Assembly (NCBI RefSeq): GCF_918698005.1
Contig: NZ_CAKKLJ010000001.1
Span: 186,001-250,000, forward strand
Source: Microbacterium sp. Bi121
GTDB taxonomy: Bacteria > Actinomycetota > Actinomycetes > Actinomycetales > Microbacteriaceae
Direction of reading: 5' to 3'
Length of the DNA: 64,000 bases
This document shows, in pieces, positions 16,928 to 25,505 of the stretch; the stretch's first letter is position 1; every line of letters begins with the position of its first letter. Under the pieces are notes generated by a model. It ran no database searches. It was given only the letters and a program-made list of their open reading frames with translations, and was not told the origin of the DNA. A program made the position numbers and the translations under genes.

Positions 16928-17755
16928 TTATCGCGGCCTGACCTGGGCACGCCCTGGATGCACCAGCAGCGAGTCCAGCGCATGCGCGAGCCCGCCCTCC
17001 TCGACGTCGCCGGTCACCTCTGTCGCAGCATCCTTGACCTCGTCCGGCGCCTGGCCCATCGCGATCGCACGGCCACCGTGCTCCCGTGCCCATCCGAACA
17101 TCCCGATGTCGTTGCGGCCGTCACCGGCGACGAACACCCGACCATCGGCCAAGCCGAGCTCGGTGTGGACACGCGCCAAGGCGCTGCCCTTGTCGACGCC
17201 CTGCGGTGCGATGTCGAGCCACGCCGTCCACCCGATCGCGTACGAAACCTCGTTGAGACCCGTCTCCTCGACGATGCGGTGGAAGTCGTCCTCATCGTGA
17301 CCGGGCGACACCACGACGACGCGCGACACCGGTTCACCGGCCAGCTCGTCGATCGCCACCTTGCGGCCGCCGTCGAGCGTCCAGTCGGCCAGCTCGCCGG
17401 TGAACAGGCGGGTGCCGTCATCGAGTTCGACCATGTAGTGGGCCTCCGGCAGCCGCTCGGTGAGCAGCGAGAGCACCGCGCTCGGGTCGAACGTCTCGAC
17501 GTGCCACCGCTCCCAACCGCCGTCGACGCGGCGCATCGTGACGGCGCCGTTCGAGCACACCACGAAGTCGGCCACGATCTGCAGCTCGTCCACCCAGCGC
17601 TCGGTCGCAGCCCAGCTGCGTCCGGTGGCGATGGTCACGACGTGCCCGGCATCCCGAACCCGTGCGACGGCCTCGGGGACGCCGGGACTCATCGACTCAT
17701 CCTGCAGGATGATCGTGCCGTCGACGTCGAGCCCGACGAGCCAGGGAGAAGTCAC
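16928..17755 (-). CDS. HAD-superfamily (Cof-type) phosphatase
   Basis: A 275-residue haloacid-dehalogenase hydrolase with a C2-type cap. Motif I is GLDVDGTI (nucleophile and acid/base Asp), motif II is VTIATGRS, and motif IV is [16 protein letters not shown] near the C-terminus; the variant R-N-D replaces the common S-x-N-D. The middle is the cap. It starts at GTG 17755, overlapping the serS stop by 4 bases, so the two are translationally coupled. The substrate is probably a sugar phosphate or flavin-type phosphate but cannot be assigned. Confidence 0.87.
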   Translation of the reverse strand: MTSPWLVGLDVDGTIILQDESMSPGVPEAVARVRDAGHVVTIATGRSWAATERWVDELQIVADFVVCSNGAVTMRRVDGGWERWHVETFDPSAVLSLLTERLPEAHYMVELDDGTRLFTGELADWTLDGGRKVAIDELAGEPVSRVVVVSPGHDEDDFHRIVEETGLNEVSYAIGWTAWLDIAPQGVDKGSALARVHTELGLADGRVFVAGDGRNDIGMFGWAREHGGRAIAMGQAPDEVKDAATEVTGDVEEGGLAHALDSLLVHPGRAQVRPR

Positions 17756-19032
17756 GCCAGCGGCTCCAGAACCTCGAGTCCGCCCAGGTAGGGGCGCAGC
17801 ACCTCCGGCACGCGCACCGAGCCGTCCTCCTGCTGGTGCGTCTCGAGCAGTGCGACGATCCACCGCGTGGTGGCGAGCGTGCCGTTCAGAGTCGCGACGT
17901 GCTCCGTCTTCCCCGCGGCGCCGTCGGTCGCGGGGCGGTGCCGCACATCGAGCCGGCGGGCCTGGAACGTCGTGCAGTTCGAGGTCGACGTCAGCTCGCG
18001 GAACGCCTTCTGCGTCGGCACCCATGCCTCGATGTCGTACTTGCGCGCGGCGCTCGACCCCAGATCTCCTGCGGCCACGTCGATGACGCGGTACGACAGC
18101 CCGAGCGCTGTGAGCATCTCCTCCTGGAGTGCGACCAGGCGCAGGTGCTCCTCCTCCGCGGCTTCCGGGGTGGTGTAGACGAACATCTCCAGCTTGTTGA
18201 ACTGGTGCACGCGGATGATGCCTCGGGTGTCCTTGCCGTACGACCCCGCCTCACGGCGGTAGCACGTCGACCAGCCGGCGTAGCGAAGAGGGCCGCCCTG
18301 CAGATCGACGATCTCGTCCTTGTGGTAGCCGGCGAGCGCGACCTCGCTGGTGCCGACGAGGTACAGATCGTCGTCCTTGTCGAGGTGGTAGACCTCGTCG
18401 GCGTGATCGCCGAGGAAGCCCGTGCCCTGCATGATCTCCGGGCGCACCAGCGTCGGCACGATCATCGGCGTGAAGCCGTTCTGCAGCGCCTTGTCGAGCG
18501 CGAGGTTCATCAGTGCGATCTCGAGCCGTGCACCGATGCCCTTGAGGAAGTAGAACCGCGCACCGGACACCTTCGCCCCGCGCTCCATGTCGATCGCGCC
18601 GAGCTTCTCGCCGAGTTCGAGATGGTCGCGCGGCTCGAAGGCGAAGACGGGCGTCTCGCCGACCCGGCGCAGCTCGACGAAGTTCTCCTCGCCGCCGGCG
18701 GGGACGCCGTCGATCACGACGTTCTCGATGAGTGCGAGGGCGGATGCCGCGGCATCCGCTGCCTCGTTCGACGCCTGCTGCGCCTGCTTGACGCGGTCGG
18801 CGAGCTCCTTGGCCTGGGCGACGAGCGCCGCCTTCTCATCCTTGGGCGCCTTCGCGACCTGCTTGCCGAACGCGTTCTGCTCGGCCCTGAGGTCTTCGAA
18901 AGCGGTCAGGGCGGCCCTGCGCGATCGATCCGCCTCGATCGCAGCGTCGACGGTGGAGGCGTCGTTGCCGCGCGCTGCCTGCGAGCGGCGGACGATCTCG
19001 GGCTGGTCGCGAAGGATTGCGAGGTCGATCAT
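17752..19032 (-). CDS. serS: Seryl-tRNA synthetase
   Basis: A 426-residue class II synthetase charging tRNA-Ser, two genes for which lie in this window. The N-terminal coiled-coil arm (about 25-105) contacts the long variable arm of the tRNA. The catalytic core has motif 2 ([23 protein letters not shown], seen as C-Y-R-x-E-A-G-x-x-G-x-D-T-x-G) and motif 3 near [18 protein letters not shown]. It begins [17 protein letters not shown], the usual start. It forms an operon with the HAD phosphatase and diverges from the lipid kinase gene. Confidence 0.97.
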   Translation of the reverse strand: MIDLAILRDQPEIVRRSQAARGNDASTVDAAIEADRSRRAALTAFEDLRAEQNAFGKQVAKAPKDEKAALVAQAKELADRVKQAQQASNEAADAAASALALIENVVIDGVPAGGEENFVELRRVGETPVFAFEPRDHLELGEKLGAIDMERGAKVSGARFYFLKGIGARLEIALMNLALDKALQNGFTPMIVPTLVRPEIMQGTGFLGDHADEVYHLDKDDDLYLVGTSEVALAGYHKDEIVDLQGGPLRYAGWSTCYRREAGSYGKDTRGIIRVHQFNKLEMFVYTTPEAAEEEHLRLVALQEEMLTALGLSYRVIDVAAGDLGSSAARKYDIEAWVPTQKAFRELTSTSNCTTFQARRLDVRHRPATDGAAGKTEHVATLNGTLATTRWIVALLETHQQEDGSVRVPEVLRPYLGGLEVLEPLA

Positions 19033-19091
19033 TCCTCAAGTCTAGCCAGCGCTCGCGCCCCATTCCGGGCGTGAGCCGTAGAGTGAACGCC

Positions 19092-20090
19092 ATGACGAAG
19101 CCCACGCCGCTGCAGCGCCAGGCGGCCCTCGTCTACAACCCCATCAAGGTCGACGAGAAGCGTCTGCGCACCGCTCTGCGCCACCACTCGAAGGATGCCG
19201 ACTGGGCGGCTCCGATGTTCTATCCGACGACGATCGAGGATGCCGGTCAGCAGGCGACACACGATGCGATCGCCGCCGGCGCCGATGTGGTGCTGGTCGC
19301 CGGGGGCGACGGCACCGTCCGCGCCGTCGCGGAGGCCATGGCGGGCACCGATGTGCCGCTCGCCATCGTGCCGAGCGGGACCGGGAACCTCCTCGCCCGC
19401 AATCTCGGCCTGCCGCTGCTGGATCCTGATCGCATGATCCGCGCCGCGCTCGGCGATTTCCGGCATCCGATCGACATCGGCTGGGCCGAGCTCACCCGCG
19501 AGGACGGCGGGACGAGCGAGCACGCCTTCGTCGTGCTCGCCGGCATGGGGCTGGATGCCGACATGATCGCCAACACCCGACCCGACCTGAAGAAGTCCGT
19601 CGGCTGGGTCGCGTACGTCGACGGCGCCGCGCGCTCCCTGCCGAACGCGAAGCCGTTCCGCATCGTCTACCAGGTCGACGAATCGCGGCTGCACTCGACC
19701 AAGGTGCACAGCGTGCTGTTCGCCAACTGCGGCACGCTTCCCGCCGGGATCGCCCTGATCCCCTCGGCGTCGATCGCCGACGGGGTGATGGATGTCGCGA
19801 TCATCCAGCCGACGGGCCCACTCGGCTGGCTCGGCGTCTGGCGCAAGATCTGGTGGGACAACTCGGTGCTGCGGCGGTTCCGCGCCGGGCGCCTCGTACT
19901 GCAGCGCCGAGGAAAGGACGCCTCGGTGCGGTACCTCCGCGGGCAGGCCGCCGAGGTCGCCCCGATCGAGCCGACGGCGATCGAGCTGGACGGCGACGAG
20001 TTCGGCCTCGCCGTGCGCATCCGCTGCCGCGTCGCGCAGGGCGCCCTACTGCTCGCGCTCCCGGACGGGCACCCCGTCGACGGGCTCTGA
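19092..20090 (+). CDS. Diacylglycerol kinase family lipid kinase
   Basis: A 332-residue protein of the DagK/YegS catalytic family. VYNPIK opens the fold, VLVAGGDGTVRAVAEAM is the nucleotide-binding GGDGT motif, and VPSGTGNLLARNLGLP is the second conserved loop. A C-terminal beta domain follows. ATG 19092 is preceded by only a weak ribosome site; a GTG at 19083 is an alternative. It phosphorylates a lipid, most likely diacylglycerol, sphingoid base or a related acceptor. It is divergent from serS, an arrangement common in Microbacteriaceae. Confidence 0.88.
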   Translation: MTKPTPLQRQAALVYNPIKVDEKRLRTALRHHSKDADWAAPMFYPTTIEDAGQQATHDAIAAGADVVLVAGGDGTVRAVAEAMAGTDVPLAIVPSGTGNLLARNLGLPLLDPDRMIRAALGDFRHPIDIGWAELTREDGGTSEHAFVVLAGMGLDADMIANTRPDLKKSVGWVAYVDGAARSLPNAKPFRIVYQVDESRLHSTKVHSVLFANCGTLPAGIALIPSASIADGVMDVAIIQPTGPLGWLGVWRKIWWDNSVLRRFRAGRLVLQRRGKDASVRYLRGQAAEVAPIEPTAIELDGDEFGLAVRIRCRVAQGALLLALPDGHPVDGL

Positions 20091-20113
20091 CGGCCGCGCG
20101 TGCTGTCGTCGAT

Positions 20114-20857
20114 TCAGCCGCGCAGCACGCTCACGGTGCCGTCAAGGTTGTCCCCGACGAGGGTCAGGGTGAAGTCCGCGTCGTCGTCGGTCTCGCTCAC
20201 ACCGAGAACGGTGGCCCGAGGCGCCATGTCCATGGTGCAGACGCGGTCTTCCGTCGTGAAGGTGACCGTGGCGCCGCCCGACGCCTCCTCGACGCCCTCG
20301 ACGATCGGCGGGCAGCTGGAGGAGCCCCACGTCAGCAGCACGATCCCCTCGTCGTCGAACCAGCCCGCGCTGGGTGCGAACTCGGTCGACTGCCCGGGGA
20401 CGCCGGTCAGCGCGGCGTTGCCGTCGAGGTCGACGTCGTCCGTGAAATCCGCAAGCGTCACGGTGAACTCGACGTCCTTCGTCGGATCGACCCCTTCGGG
20501 CAGCGCGCCGATGCTCGCCCGCGGGGCGAGATCGGAGGTGCACGCCTGCTCCGCGCCGTCGGCGCTCGGAGCATCCACGAGCGTCACAGCGACCCGCTGC
20601 CCTTCGGCGGATGCCTCCTCGACGACCGGAACACAGGTCGACGACCCCCAGGTCACGATCGCGAACATGCGCCCGTCGTCCAGCCAGGCCGCCTCCAGGT
20701 CATCGTCCGAGATCGGAGCGGTGGACGCCCCGGAGTCGTCAGGAGTGCCGCTGCTCGTCGGCGACTGCTCGCCGGGCGACGATGCACAGCCGGCCAGCAG
20801 CAGGGCAGCGGCGAGCGCGGCGGCAGCGGACAGGGCCAGGCGCGACGAGGTGATCAT
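20114..20857 (-). CDS. Lipoprotein with two internal repeats, unknown function
   Basis: A 247-residue secreted lipoprotein. The signal peptide ends in LLLAGC (cysteine near 24), followed by a Ser/Pro/Gly linker. The mature part has two copies of one module, about 60-140 and 160-235: W-L/F-D-D-G/E ... TWGSS-S/T-C-x-P, then a variable strand, then a C-T-x-D/M-x-A-P-R-A motif. Each copy has two cysteines that may pair. No family was recognised. It is convergent with the lipid kinase gene, 23 bases away, and sits downstream of cardiolipin synthase on the same strand. Confidence 0.8.
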   Translation of the reverse strand: MITSSRLALSAAAALAAALLLAGCASSPGEQSPTSSGTPDDSGASTAPISDDDLEAAWLDDGRMFAIVTWGSSTCVPVVEEASAEGQRVAVTLVDAPSADGAEQACTSDLAPRASIGALPEGVDPTKDVEFTVTLADFTDDVDLDGNAALTGVPGQSTEFAPSAGWFDDEGIVLLTWGSSSCPPIVEGVEEASGGATVTFTTEDRVCTMDMAPRATVLGVSETDDDADFTLTLVGDNLDGTVSVLRG

Positions 20858-20878
20858 GCGTTCAGGTTACCCCGCGCT

Positions 20879-22351
20879 CTACTGCAGCGCAGAGGTCAAT
20901 CTGGCGAGGTTGTCGAGCACGGTGGAGCGCAGCGGCTGCTGCATCCACTCCTCGAGCGTCAGCTCCCGACTGAGCGCGCGGTACTGGTCTTCGACGGCCC
21001 TCACCTCGGCGACGAACTCCTCACCGCGGACGAGCATCGACACCTCGAGGTTGAGGCCGAACGAGCGCATGTCCATGTTGCTCGAACCGATCACGGCGAT
21101 CTCGTCGTCGATCGTCAGGCTCTTGGTGTGCAGGATGTAGGGCTTGCGGTACATCCAGATCCGGACGCCGGCGCGCAGCAGCGCCTCGTAGTAGCTGCGC
21201 TGCGCGTGGTAGACGACGGCCTGGTCGCCCTCCTCCGAGACGAACAGCTCGACCTGCACGCCGCGATCGCACGCCGAGCTGACCGCGAGCAGAAGCGCCT
21301 CATCGGGAACGAAGTACGGGCTGACGATCATGATCTTCTCCTGCGCGCCGTACAGCAGCGCGAGGAAGAGCCGCAGGTTGTTCTCGACCTCGTACCCCGG
21401 GCCGGACGGCACGATCTGGCAGTCGAGGTCGCCCGTGCCGATCTCCGGCGTCGTGATGTCGATCTCGCTGAGGATCTCGTCGGTCTCGCTGTACCAGTCG
21501 CTGAGGAAGATCGCGTTGAGGCTGAGCACGATGGGTCCGTCGACGCGCACCATGAGGTCGACCCAGTGCAGACCGCGCTTGATGTTCTTGGGCAGGTTGT
21601 ACGTCGAGTCGGTCACGTTCTGCGAGCCGAGGTAGCCGACCTTGCCGTCGACCACGAGGAGCTTGCGGTGATTGCGCAGATCGGGGCGCTGCATCCGGCC
21701 CTTCAGGGGCTGCATCGGCAGCAGCAGGTGCCAGCTCGCCCCCATCGCGTCGAGGCGCTTGATCGTGGCCCGATAGCGCGGTTTCCAGCGGTTCGCCCAG
21801 TGGTCGAGCAGCACGCGGACCGGGATGCCGCGGGCCGCGACCTCTTCCATGGCGCGGAAGAAGTTGTCCGTCGCGGTGTCGGACTGCAGGATGTAGAACT
21901 CGACGTGCACGTACTCTTCGGCCGCACGGATCGCCTCCGCCATGGCATCCAGTGACTCCTGATAGTCGCTGATCAGGTGCGCGCCGTTGTCGCCCGAGAT
22001 GGGCAGGGCTCCGAGATGCTGGTTCATGGCGACGACCGAGCGCAGCCACTGCGGGGCGTGCGGTCGCAGCGTGCCGAAGTGCAGCTGGTCGCTCGTCTCG
22101 GCGATGTACTGGTTGATCTGCTCCTGCTTGCGTCGACGCGCACGCGGCAGTCGCGGGTTCCCGATGACCAGGAAGAGCAGCACCCCGATGTAGGGGATGA
22201 AGAAGACCGCGAGCAACCAGGCCATCGCCGCGGTCGGGCGCCGATTGCGCGGGATGATGATGATCGCAGTGACGCGGATGGCGATGTCGATCACGAGGGC
22301 GATCGCGAGCACCCACCACGGCCACTGGTCCAACGGCTTCACCCCCGGCAT
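20879..22351 (-). CDS. cls: Cardiolipin synthase (phospholipase D family)
   Basis: A 490-residue membrane enzyme condensing phosphatidylglycerol into cardiolipin. Two N-terminal membrane spans (about 10-30 and 40-62, a PLDc_N-type region with IGVLLFLVIGNPRLP) precede two phospholipase D modules. The first HKD motif is NHRKLLVVDGKVGYLGSQN and the second is LHTKSLTIDDEIAVIGSSN; both keep His, Lys and Asp. A 57-residue membrane protein gene lies 62 bases upstream on the same strand. Confidence 0.92.
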   Translation of the reverse strand: MPGVKPLDQWPWWVLAIALVIDIAIRVTAIIIIPRNRRPTAAMAWLLAVFFIPYIGVLLFLVIGNPRLPRARRRKQEQINQYIAETSDQLHFGTLRPHAPQWLRSVVAMNQHLGALPISGDNGAHLISDYQESLDAMAEAIRAAEEYVHVEFYILQSDTATDNFFRAMEEVAARGIPVRVLLDHWANRWKPRYRATIKRLDAMGASWHLLLPMQPLKGRMQRPDLRNHRKLLVVDGKVGYLGSQNVTDSTYNLPKNIKRGLHWVDLMVRVDGPIVLSLNAIFLSDWYSETDEILSEIDITTPEIGTGDLDCQIVPSGPGYEVENNLRLFLALLYGAQEKIMIVSPYFVPDEALLLAVSSACDRGVQVELFVSEEGDQAVVYHAQRSYYEALLRAGVRIWMYRKPYILHTKSLTIDDEIAVIGSSNMDMRSFGLNLEVSMLVRGEEFVAEVRAVEDQYRALSRELTLEEWMQQPLRSTVLDNLARLTSALQ

Positions 22352-22413
22352 CCGGTGTCGGGCGCCGAGTACGGCGCATCTGACTCAGCGTACTGGGTGC
22401 CGCTGACGCGCGA

Positions 22414-22587
22414 TCAGGCGCGCGGCGGCAGACCGCGCGCTGCGCGCTCCTCGGCTTCGATCTGAGCGTGCACCTTGCGCTCTGTCCGGTCGAACCGGAT
22501 GATGCCCCGCACCACGAAGAAGAACACCACGCTGACGGCGACGGTCGGCAGAAGCGACCAAGCGACGGCAGCCCAGAACGTGTCCAT
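22414..22587 (-). CDS. Small single-pass membrane protein upstream of cls
   Basis: A 57-residue frame from ATG 22587 to TGA 22414. It reads MDTFWAAVAWSLLPTVAVS, then a valine/phenylalanine-rich segment (one membrane span, about residues 4-26), then RGIIRFDRTERKVHAQIE and a charged tail EAEERAARGLPPRA. The pattern of a membrane span followed by a basic-acidic helix, high-GC third codon positions and its place just before cls support a real gene. No family was recognised; it may act with cardiolipin synthase. Confidence 0.7.
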   Translation of the reverse strand: MDTFWAAVAWSLLPTVAVSVVFFFVVRGIIRFDRTERKVHAQIEAEERAARGLPPRA

Positions 22588-22705
22588 GACTCAATGGTAC
22601 GCGGTCGCCGTGCACGCGGATCCCACTCGCCCTGCACAGCGGGCGATTCGGGCTGAGGGCTGTGAGTGCCGGTTTCCGCGACGCGCGACCGGCCACACTC
22701 GCGGC

Positions 22706-23824
22706 ATGAACACAGTCCTCCGAGCCACTGATTCCGCCGACTTCCTCGGCCTCGTCCCGGCGCTGGCCGGCTTCACCCCGCGGCAGAGCATCGTTCTCGT
22801 GCCGTTTCAGCGGTCCCGTGCGCACGGCGCGATGCGGATCGACCTGCCGCGCGACGACGTCGAACTCGGTGACTACGCCGATACCGCGATCGGGCTCGTG
22901 TCCCGCGTGAGCGGGATGGATGCCGTCGCCGCCGTCGTCTACACGGATGATCTGCCGCTGCACACGCCTGACGGCATGATCCTGCCGCAGACGGTCGCCA
23001 TGGAGGAGCTGCTGGCCGTCGCGGTCGACACCGGCCTCCACATCGTCGACGCGCTGTGCGTCATGCCGTGCGGCTGGTCGAGCTACTTCGACGACGACCC
23101 CGAACTGAACCCGCTGGACGAGATCGAGCAGGGTGCGGAGATCCCCGGCGTCCCGGACGTCTCCGGCGATCAGGATGCCGGGGCCGAACTCCCCGTCGTC
23201 GACCTCGCGGAGAAGGAGCGGGTCGGGCGTGCGCTGCGCGAGCTGTCGGAGGTGCTCGCGCACGACGGCGGCACCCACGACGAACGCGAGAATCCTCAGG
23301 CTCTCGCGGCCGCGCTGCTGCCCGACGACCTCCCGATGTTCTTCGAGACCGTGATCGCGCGCCCCGATGAGCTGCCGCCGTTCGTGACCGGTGCGCTCCT
23401 GTGGTGCCTGGAGCGCCCGCCTCTGCGGGATGCGGCGCTGCTGCAATGGGCGACCGATCTGCCGACCGGCATCCGTGCCTTCGACGCACAGATCGCGTTC
23501 TCGACGACGGGTCGGGCTGTGCCCGACGACCTCGGGCAGATGTTCATCGGGCAGGGCGAAGCGCCGGACGCTGAGCGCCTCCTGGTCGCCCTCGACGTGC
23601 TCCGGCGCGCTGCCGCCAGTGCGCCTCGGGCATCACGATCGGCGCCTCTGACGCTCGCCGCCTGGATCTCCTGGGCACTCGGTCGCGCGACGCACGCGCA
23701 GCACTACCTGAACGCGGTGGGCGAGATCGATCCCGGCTACTCGCTCGCGCGACTGCTGTGCACCCTCATCGACGCCGCGGTCCTGCCGGAATGGACGTTC
23801 CGGCGCGGACGCGGCGCCGAGTGA
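22706..23824 (+). CDS. DUF4192 domain protein
   Basis: A 372-residue protein of an actinobacterial family without known function. The N-terminus SADFLGLVPALAGFTPRQSIVLVPF matches the DUF4192 opening. The VVYTDD and ALCVMPCGWSSYFDDDP stretches, and the C-terminal helical region LAAWISWALGRATHAQHYL with the ARLL end, also fit the family. ATG 22706 gives the usual start a few residues before the domain. It converges on lysS with three bases between stops. Confidence 0.85.
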   Translation: MNTVLRATDSADFLGLVPALAGFTPRQSIVLVPFQRSRAHGAMRIDLPRDDVELGDYADTAIGLVSRVSGMDAVAAVVYTDDLPLHTPDGMILPQTVAMEELLAVAVDTGLHIVDALCVMPCGWSSYFDDDPELNPLDEIEQGAEIPGVPDVSGDQDAGAELPVVDLAEKERVGRALRELSEVLAHDGGTHDERENPQALAAALLPDDLPMFFETVIARPDELPPFVTGALLWCLERPPLRDAALLQWATDLPTGIRAFDAQIAFSTTGRAVPDDLGQMFIGQGEAPDAERLLVALDVLRRAAASAPRASRSAPLTLAAWISWALGRATHAQHYLNAVGEIDPGYSLARLLCTLIDAAVLPEWTFRRGRGAE

Positions 23825-23827
23825 GGG

Positions 23828-25381
23828 CTACTTGACGAGCGGGAAGAGGATCGTCTCGCGGATGCCGAGCCCCGTGATCGCCATGAGCAGACGATCGATG
23901 CCCATGCCCATGCCGCCGGACGGCGGCATGCCGTGCTCGAGCGCCCGCAGGAACTCCTCATCCACGCGCATGGCCTCGACGTCGCCCTTCGCTGCGAGCT
24001 TCGCCTGCTCGACGAACCGCTCGCGCTGGATGACGGGGTCGACGAGCTCGGAGTATCCGGTCGCCAGCTCGAACCCTCGGATGTACAGGTCCCATTTCTC
24101 CACGACACCGGCGATCGAGCGGTGCTCGCGCACCAGAGGCGAGGTGTCGACGGGGAAGTCCATGACGAACGTGGGGCGCACGAGGTCGCCCTTCACGAAG
24201 TGCTCCCACAGCTCCTCGATGAGCTTGCCGTGGATGGCGTGCGGCGGGATGTCGACGCCGCTCTCCTCGGCGAACGCGATGAGGTCGGCGACGTCGTCCT
24301 GCGGCGTGAACGTGCGCCCCGCAACCTCGGACAGCGACTCGTACATCGAGATGCGGTCCCACTCGCCGCCGAGGTCGTACTCGGTGCCATCGGCCCAGGT
24401 GACAGTGGTCGAACCGGAGACGGCGACCGCCGCCTGCTGCACGAGCTCCTGCGTGAGCTCGGCCATCTGGTCGTAGTCGCCATAGGCCTGGTACGCCTCG
24501 AGCATCGCGAACTCGGGGCTGTGCGTGGAGTCCGCGCCCTCATTGCGGAAGTTCCGGTTGATCTCGTAGACGCGCTCGATGCCGCCGACGACGGCGCGCT
24601 TGAGGTAGAGCTCAGGCGCGATGCGCAGGTAGAGCTCGGTGTCGAACGCGTTCGAGTGGGTGATGAACGGACGAGCGGATGCCCCGCCGTGCTGCACCTG
24701 CAGCATCGGCGTCTCGACCTCGAGGTAGTCGTGCGAACCGAAGGTCGCCCGCAGGCTGGCGTTCACCGCGGCGCGGGCGCGAACGGTGGTGCGCGCCTGC
24801 TCGCGCACGATGAGATCGAGGTAGCGGCTGCGGACGCGGCCCTCCTCGTTGAGCTCGGCGTAGGCGTTCGGCAGCGGAAGGATCGCCTTGGCTGCGATCG
24901 CCCAGTCGTCGGCCATGATCGACAACTCGCCGCGGCGGCTGGAGATCACCTGTCCGTGGACGAAGACGTGATCGCCGAGGTCGACGAACTCCTTCCAGCG
25001 CGCGAGCGAGTCCTCGCCCACTTCGGCGAGCGAGATCATCGCCTGGATGCGCGAGCCGTCGCCGGCCTGCAGCGTGGCGAAGCAGAGCTTGCCGGTGTTG
25101 CGGCTGAAGACGACGCGACCTGCGACACCGACCACGACGCCGGTCTCGGCGCCCGCCTCGAGCGCGCCGTACTCCGCGCGCAGCGCGGGGATCGCGTGCG
25201 TGACGGGCACGCCGACCGGGAAGGCGCCGCCGCCGGCATCCGTCCGCTGTTCGATGAGGCGCTCGCGCTTGGCGAGACGGACGGCCTTCTGCTCGTGCAC
25301 TTCGGCAAGCTCAGCACGGCGGATGTCTTCGCCGTCGGCGTCGTCGGGGGCGGGCGTGGGCGCGTCGGGCGCGGTGGTCAT
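23828..25381 (-). CDS. lysS: Lysyl-tRNA synthetase, class II
   Basis: A 517-residue synthetase. Residues about 70-180 form the OB-fold anticodon-binding domain ([23 protein letters not shown]). The catalytic core has motif 1 around [21 protein letters not shown], motif 2 [18 protein letters not shown] and motif 3 [18 protein letters not shown] 25381 was chosen over an upstream in-frame start because GGAG precedes it and the longer reading would translate a tandem-repeat DNA into AGREHR repeats. It diverges from the DUF2207 gene. Confidence 0.95.
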   Translation of the reverse strand: MTTAPDAPTPAPDDADGEDIRRAELAEVHEQKAVRLAKRERLIEQRTDAGGGAFPVGVPVTHAIPALRAEYGALEAGAETGVVVGVAGRVVFSRNTGKLCFATLQAGDGSRIQAMISLAEVGEDSLARWKEFVDLGDHVFVHGQVISSRRGELSIMADDWAIAAKAILPLPNAYAELNEEGRVRSRYLDLIVREQARTTVRARAAVNASLRATFGSHDYLEVETPMLQVQHGGASARPFITHSNAFDTELYLRIAPELYLKRAVVGGIERVYEINRNFRNEGADSTHSPEFAMLEAYQAYGDYDQMAELTQELVQQAAVAVSGSTTVTWADGTEYDLGGEWDRISMYESLSEVAGRTFTPQDDVADLIAFAEESGVDIPPHAIHGKLIEELWEHFVKGDLVRPTFVMDFPVDTSPLVREHRSIAGVVEKWDLYIRGFELATGYSELVDPVIQRERFVEQAKLAAKGDVEAMRVDEEFLRALEHGMPPSGGMGMGIDRLLMAITGLGIRETILFPLVK

Positions 25382-25430
25382 GGCGGCTCCTTGGAAGTCG
25401 CGTTCGAGTTTACCGGGCGGGGCTGAGCAC

Positions 25431-25484
25431 CCTGCCCGGTGTTCTCGACCTGCCCGGTGTTCTCGACCTGCCCGGTGTTCTCGA
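25431..25484. repeat. Three perfect tandem copies of an 18-bp unit
   Basis: The unit CCTGCCCGGTGTTCTCGA occurs at 25431-25448, 25449-25466 and 25467-25484 without a mismatch. It fills most of the divergent gap between lysS and the DUF2207 gene. The length is a multiple of three, but both flanking genes begin outside the array. Confidence 0.95.
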
Positions 25485-25505
25485 CCCGCCAAGTACGCTC
25501 AAAGC

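Noticed and set aside
19033..19091. T-box or other riboswitch before serS or lysS
   Set aside because: The leaders are short with no T-box sequence (the AGGGTGGNACCGCG core) or other known riboswitch pattern.
25382..25492. N-terminal extension of LysS through the tandem repeat
   Set aside because: It would add repeats of A-G-R-E-H-R encoded by the 18-bp array. The ribosome site and family length favour ATG 25381.
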